From assembly GCF_030272615.1 (NCBI RefSeq), contig NC_081410.1, forward strand, positions 125,524,140-125,588,139: a stretch of DNA of 64,000 nt, read 5' to 3'. Positions 59,330 to 64,000 of the stretch are shown here, piece by piece. The translations under genes and the position numbers were made by a program. How positions within the stretch are numbered: position 1 is the first letter of the stretch; every line of letters starts with the position of its first letter. The DNA is from Cryptomeria japonica (taxonomy: Eukaryota; Streptophyta; Pinopsida; Cupressales; Cupressaceae). The notes under the pieces were generated by a model. The model saw nothing but the letters and a program-made list of their open reading frames with translations. It searched no databases and had not been told where the DNA came from.

Positions 59330-60379
59330 GTCAATAAGTCATAGTGATCTATGAATTTGTATCATTGCATAGGAACTCATAGCTTAGTGAACTTCCCATG
59401 TAGACACCATAAGTATTTATCCCAGAACATCATTGGAATAATCCATAGATAGAAAACAAAGAAAAGATACTATGAACCATCTTAGCCACTCTAATCACTT
59501 GTAGATGTCCTTGAGTAGCATAGGAACATGATATAAATCAGTAAAAGACAATAGTACTAACAACAATCAAACATCCAAGAATATTCTTGTCAATAAGATG
59601 TGTTATTATGTCTTTTTTTAAGTAAGGGTGCATTCTTGTTAAGATAGTTGTTTGTGTTTAGCTTAAGCGACTAATTGATAGTTTGTCTTGTTTGAGTATT
59701 TGATTTGTAGGCTCAATTTGTTTCGCATCTGATCGAATGTTTGTGTGAACAAGAATCAATTTATTGTAATATTTTTTATTCATTTTTTATATTTTCTTAT
59801 TATTTTTAATTTTATTTCAAGACATTTTCAATTGTTTTTGGATTATTTCAGGATATTTTTATTGTTTGTTAATAGGCATAAAATAGATTTGTGAACCAAT
59901 GAAATTCAAGATCCGCTCTCATCGTTATGTCAAGGAAATTTGTCCCCAGTCAGGTGTTTAGTGTTAAGTATGATGTAAGGACATAAGATAATGATTAATG
60001 ATAGATTAATAACAAGCCATGATAAGTACAAAAAATGTTGTGAGTGGATGAAAGAGTTTGATCAATGTGAGCCTAAAAGAGGGCAAAGCAAAGCCTTTCC
60101 ACATGGCACCTATTTGCCACGTTTTCACCATCATACTTGTCCAAGGCACTACCAGAGTGGTTTTCACCATTTGGACAAATGATTTCTTTAGTATTTTATT
60201 TTATTTTTTTAATTTTTTTGTACTTTTTTCAAGATTTCTTTTCTAAATGTTTTTGATATTTTTGAAATATGATATGAGTTTGATGCTCTAAATAGCTATG
60301 TATGGAACTTATTGAGATGTATGTTGTTGATTGGATTTTATAGTGGTTCCCCCTCAAAAGTATCCAACTAATATTCCCC
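59330..60379 (-). other. Region D 3' noncoding part
   Basis: 59480-59560 matches element A near 13200 and element B near 45680 (reverse complement). The T-rich AAGACATTTT repeats at 59760-59870 and the TTTGCCACGTTTTCACC stretch near 60110 match element A at 13740-13990 and near 14740. It follows the integrase end, as in element B. Confidence 0.65.
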
Positions 60380-61249
60380 TAACCCAAAGACTGTAGTAAT
60401 TACATAGGGACCTAGCCATTTTGATTCAAATTTTCCTCTCTTTTCTATGTTTGGCTAGTTGCAAGGATTTTCTCTGAGAACAAGATCACCGACTTCAAAT
60501 GCTCTATGCTTGACTCTATGATTATATCATCTTCTCGTGTGTTGTTGATATGGTTTAAGATGGTTGAAGGCAGCTTGTCGCTTCTCATCTAACAATTCCA
60601 AGTCTTGAAGACGTGAGACTCGATATTCCTCATCATTGATTAGATTGTGTAGTAATACTCATATGGATGGTAACTCAACCTAAATAGGTAAGATAGTTTT
60701 TTCTCTATAAATAAATGAATATGGTTTTGTTCCTATAGGGGTTTGAATGCTAGTTTGGTATGTCCATAGTGCATGATTCAGATGGATGTACCAATCATGA
60801 CCAGTGTCCTTGACCATTTTCTTTAGGATTCTTGGGATATTTTTGTTTGAAGATTATGCTTGATCATTTCCTTGTGGATAGTATGGGGTGGAGAACTAGT
60901 GTTGCATATGGAATTTTTCACAAAGTTCACAGACATTCTAGTTTTTGAAAGGAAGACCATTATCTATGACAATGGACATGGGAACATCGTACCGACATAT
61001 GATACAATCCAAGATAAAGGATGTAATTTTCTTGTCAATGACTTGTGTTAATGGAACAACTTCTATCCATTTTGTGAAGTATTCAGTGGCAATGATAATG
61101 AATTTATGGTTGGATGATGATGATTGATGGATCTTACCCACAAGGTTGAGTCCCCATTGACATAAATGCCATGGTGTTGCAATTGGTTGTAGTTCCTATG
61201 CTGGTGAATGTCTCAAGTCTCCATGAATTTTATATTTGTTGCATTTTCT

Positions 61250-62289
61250 AAAAAAATATTAAGAGTTGTGTTGTTTAAAATATGTGTGTCAATTATAAAG
61301 CCAAATAAACAAACACATAGATCAGATAATTAATAAAAGGGAAAGGAAATAAATATTAAGAAATACAAACTATGCTTTCTTGAAGTGTCCCATCTTCCTC
61401 TATTCTTAAGGACCTTTAAGGTATAAGGTGTGGCTCTTAACAAGCAATGACCATCAAGATGACAACTCAAGATATGAGTAGCTACATGACTCTATGCTAA
61501 ATTGCATGATTATGGAAATATGATACTAAGTTTATGCTAGATATGCTATGATAAATGCTAATTGATAATTGATAATTACTAAATTGAAGATAATGACAAT
61601 GCAAAATTAAGCTAAGATGGAGGGATTATCATTGATCAAAATGAAGGGTATTTATAGGATTTCCAAGGCCAAGGCTAAAGTGGTAGGAATTGACAGTCAA
61701 GATTAAATATGGAGATATCAACGGTTGAGATTGGAGAAGTTGGAGAATAGGTTTGGGGGAGGGACTGTATGTCATCTCTGTGGTGACAAGTATCAAGAAA
61801 TATTACTCATGAGAGGGAAAGTGTCCAAGGGGAGAAGACATGTGGCAAAGGTGCCATGTGTCTCCAAGAGGGAATATCCAACCCACACAAAGTTAGGATA
61901 AGGAAGTTAGGATGTGCAAGAAGTGATAGGGTTAGTTAAACCCATGGTTGAATGGATGGGTTAGGTTAGGGGTTGGTTAGAAGTTAGGACACATATTCCT
62001 AGTTTGAATTTAGAAATTCAAATTAAATTGGAAAATGTTAATTAAACTCAACAAATTAAGAATTTGTTAACTTTAATAAAAGGAATTAGAAGAACAAATT
62101 TAATGGGTAGGAATTTAAATACACAAATTAATTAATTTGCATATTTAATTGGTAAAATGGAATAAAATGATTAAAGTGGGAAGAATAGGAATTAATGAAC
62201 CATATAATTTATATAGTAGAGGAATAAAGGCCATATTAATTAAATATTTTCAAATTTAATTAATTCTTTGTCCAGACCGATTTTTAGTG
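61250..62289 (-). mobile_element. Insert 1 in region D, LTR-like
   Basis: About 1.04 kb lying inside the integrase finger coding sequence. ATTTT occurs at both edges (61245-61249 and about 62290-62294) and may be the target duplication. A minus-strand TATA (CCTATAAATAC) near 61650 and AATTAATTAAAT stretches resemble the LTR of element C, so a solo LTR is likely, though TG..CA ends are not clean. Confidence 0.55.
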
Positions 62290-62440
62290 TATGCAAGATT
62301 TTTTATCCATTGAAGGCCAATAGTACCCTATTCTTGTGATCCTTTTAGCCAAGGAAGGGCTACTAGAGTGAGCTTTGTAGATACCTTCATGTACCTCATG
62401 TAAAGTTTGGTGCAAAGCACCATAGGTCTTAATATGGAGA

Positions 62441-63737
62441 AGTTTCAAAGTGCTAAGAATTTGGGTGTTTTTTGTCTTTAAGTCATGTTTAGTATTTAAT
62501 AAGGCCTTTTAATACCATTTGTGATGTTTTTGAGTCATTTGGAAATAGGTTGTTAAAAGTTGTCCAATCTTGAAAAATTGTCAAAAAATTGCTCAAGCAA
62601 CGTTGCCTTTTGAATTTTTTAGGGAAGTTGAATAGTTGGGTGTTGGAAAATGGTTGGTGGGTGGTTTATTATGATGTGTAATGTTTAAATAGACCTTTTA
62701 ATTATCTAAATAAGTCTCTAAAGGTGTTTTTGTAAGTTGAGCATCAATAAAGTTTGGGTTTCCTACACTTTTCTATTGTAATTTTCTTCTATAGGAAATT
62801 GTAAGGATTTATACAGCCTACAAGTGGTCTCTAAATTGATTGGAGGTGATGTGGAATCAAATCTAGTTTCCAGAAAACTTTCTCTCATTGAATTTAATTC
62901 ATTCTTTGAGAATTTTAGAGCCATTTTACTCCAAACCGCTTTGAAAACCTAGGTTTTGGTGCTTTGAGAGCAAACAAAATGGAAAACTCGCCATTCCACC
63001 GATGAAAACCTTTGAGAATCAATGGAATGGGGTTAGATAGGATGTGTTTTGATTTTATGGTATTTTCAAGAGTAGGGAATAAGGTTTTGTGAATAATAGG
63101 TGATGCCCTAGGGTGTTAAGTCTCAAGATTAGGTCTAATTGACAGAAGGACAGTCCATTTTTTAGGCATACTTTCTAAAGAAACCCTATTCCATTTGATA
63201 TGTGTTGTATAAATCCCAAATGGGTATCTAAAATTGGTTTTATTTTTCTATTATGAAATATATACTGAAAGTTATACCCAAAAAACCCCATTTGTTGCAC
63301 TTTTTAGGCCTTCATGCAAGTGTAGCAGTAGTTTTTTGAAGGTTATGTTCCAAATAAACCCCTATTTCTTTTGAAATATGTTTTAAAAGAGATTAATGGG
63401 TATCTAAAAAAGGTTTTATGTTATGGTTTGGAGGTCTTATTTGAAATTTATGGCTAAAATACCTTGTTTGTTGTGGTACTAGAGAAATAGTAAATTTGTG
63501 AAGGAAATCATTGTGTTAGAAGAGTTGGGACTTTGTCAAAGGATTGGTTGAGTTAGTTTTTTTTTTTTCCACCCTTCTCTATATCAAATTTTTTTTCACC
63601 TCTCCTTACTCTAAACATCGCAGGAGAATACCATTGAAACCTCTTCGATATATGTTATCGACAATGATTATGTATCGGGATGATTGGGGTATGAATTTCT
63701 TGCATTGGTTATTGGATAGGTTTTGTGGAAGGATTTG
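62441..63737. mobile_element. Insert 2 in region D, class unknown
   Basis: About 1.3 kb separating two pieces of the same pol. No coding motif, terminal repeat or target duplication could be fixed. The short plus-strand frame at 63544-63738 is not convincing. Confidence 0.45.
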
Positions 63738-64000
63738 AGCATGAAGGTAAGCATATAAATCACCATTTCATGGGAAGTTGGGACTAATTATTTGACATAC
63801 CATTTCAGATTCTAGGATATTATAAGCAAGGATCCATAGTTATCCCTTGTAACATGTGAAATTTTGTGGTAGATCCAGGAGAGAGGCTATCATAGCCATT
63901 GCATCTACAGCTCAATTTTGTATCCTTATCATTTTCTCAAAAGTGATAGTCATAAAAATTAGTTTGAAACTATCGTTCATATGTTTATAAGGCATGAGCT

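Larger units (their letters stand above)
60380..64000 (-). pseudogene. Region D: Gypsy RNase H-integrase relic, split twice
   Basis: Three minus-strand pieces match element B in order. The linker after the second RNase H is at 64000-63738 (M-P-Y-K..F-E..Y-A-Y-L). The H2C2-finger side is at about 62440-62290 (E-V-H-E-G..I-G-Y-Y-W-P). The core and C-terminus are at 61249-60380 (H-G-D, L-N-L-V-G, A-T-E-Y-F-T-K-W, I-D-N-G, then W-L-G-P-Y). Two catalytic positions are lost: the first Asp is Asn near 61149, and the Glu codon is TAA at 60854-60856. The pieces are separated by 61250-62289 and 62441-63737, foreign inserts. The element continues beyond the window. Confidence 0.85.

Overview
The window looks like intergenic DNA from a large, repeat-filled seed-plant genome. 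A gymnosperm is my best guess, because the elements are old, diverged and nested and active-looking genes are almost absent, but the species cannot be fixed from sequence alone. I find no intact protein-coding gene, no rRNA and no confident tRNA gene. The only recognisable host gene is a broken NB-ARC/LRR disease-resistance gene on the minus strand (about 21990-24240).

Layout. 1-1030 is the minus-strand interior of a retroelement that encodes a G-patch. 1040-2660 is LTR-like and related to 57000-58100. 4916-10800 is a complete but dead Ty1/Copia element with 5-bp target duplications. 11374-21379 is a complete minus-strand LTR element ('A') with no reverse transcriptase; it carries a decayed, unrecognised Pro/Ser/Gln-rich frame of at least 706 codons. 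After the NB-ARC/LRR pseudogene come a dispersed LTR-like copy (25959-26960), about 900 bp of TATACA/TATG simple sequence containing a strong hairpin, and a plus-strand element ('E', about 28960-32758) encoding an aspartic protease and a G-patch but no reverse transcriptase.

34250-48720 is a nest. A minus-strand Ty3/Gypsy chromovirus ('F') is split inside gag by a plus-strand Tat-like Gypsy element ('B', 37794-47637) that has two RNase H domains. 49152-50376 is a second copy of the 25959 repeat. It is followed by the 3' end of a minus-strand element ('C', about 50377-51830). 51830-57000 is unassigned. 59330-64000 holds minus-strand Gypsy pol and 3' noncoding DNA ('D'), interrupted twice by other insertions.

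A, B, C and D share their 3' ends: a purine tract of the form CAAAGAGGGGCAAA, an LTR beginning TGTAG(A/G)CA(C/T)C and, where it is preserved, 3' noncoding sequence. A and B also share an LTR TATA element, CTATAAATTGAGC. I infer one family in which B and D represent the pol-bearing form and A is a derivative whose pol was replaced by another frame. Two separate elements (1-1030 and E) carry similar G-patch segments. The copies are old: LTR pairs differ at several to about ten percent of sites by eye, and many stops and active-site losses look like C-to-T or G-to-A changes, as expected for methylated, silenced DNA.
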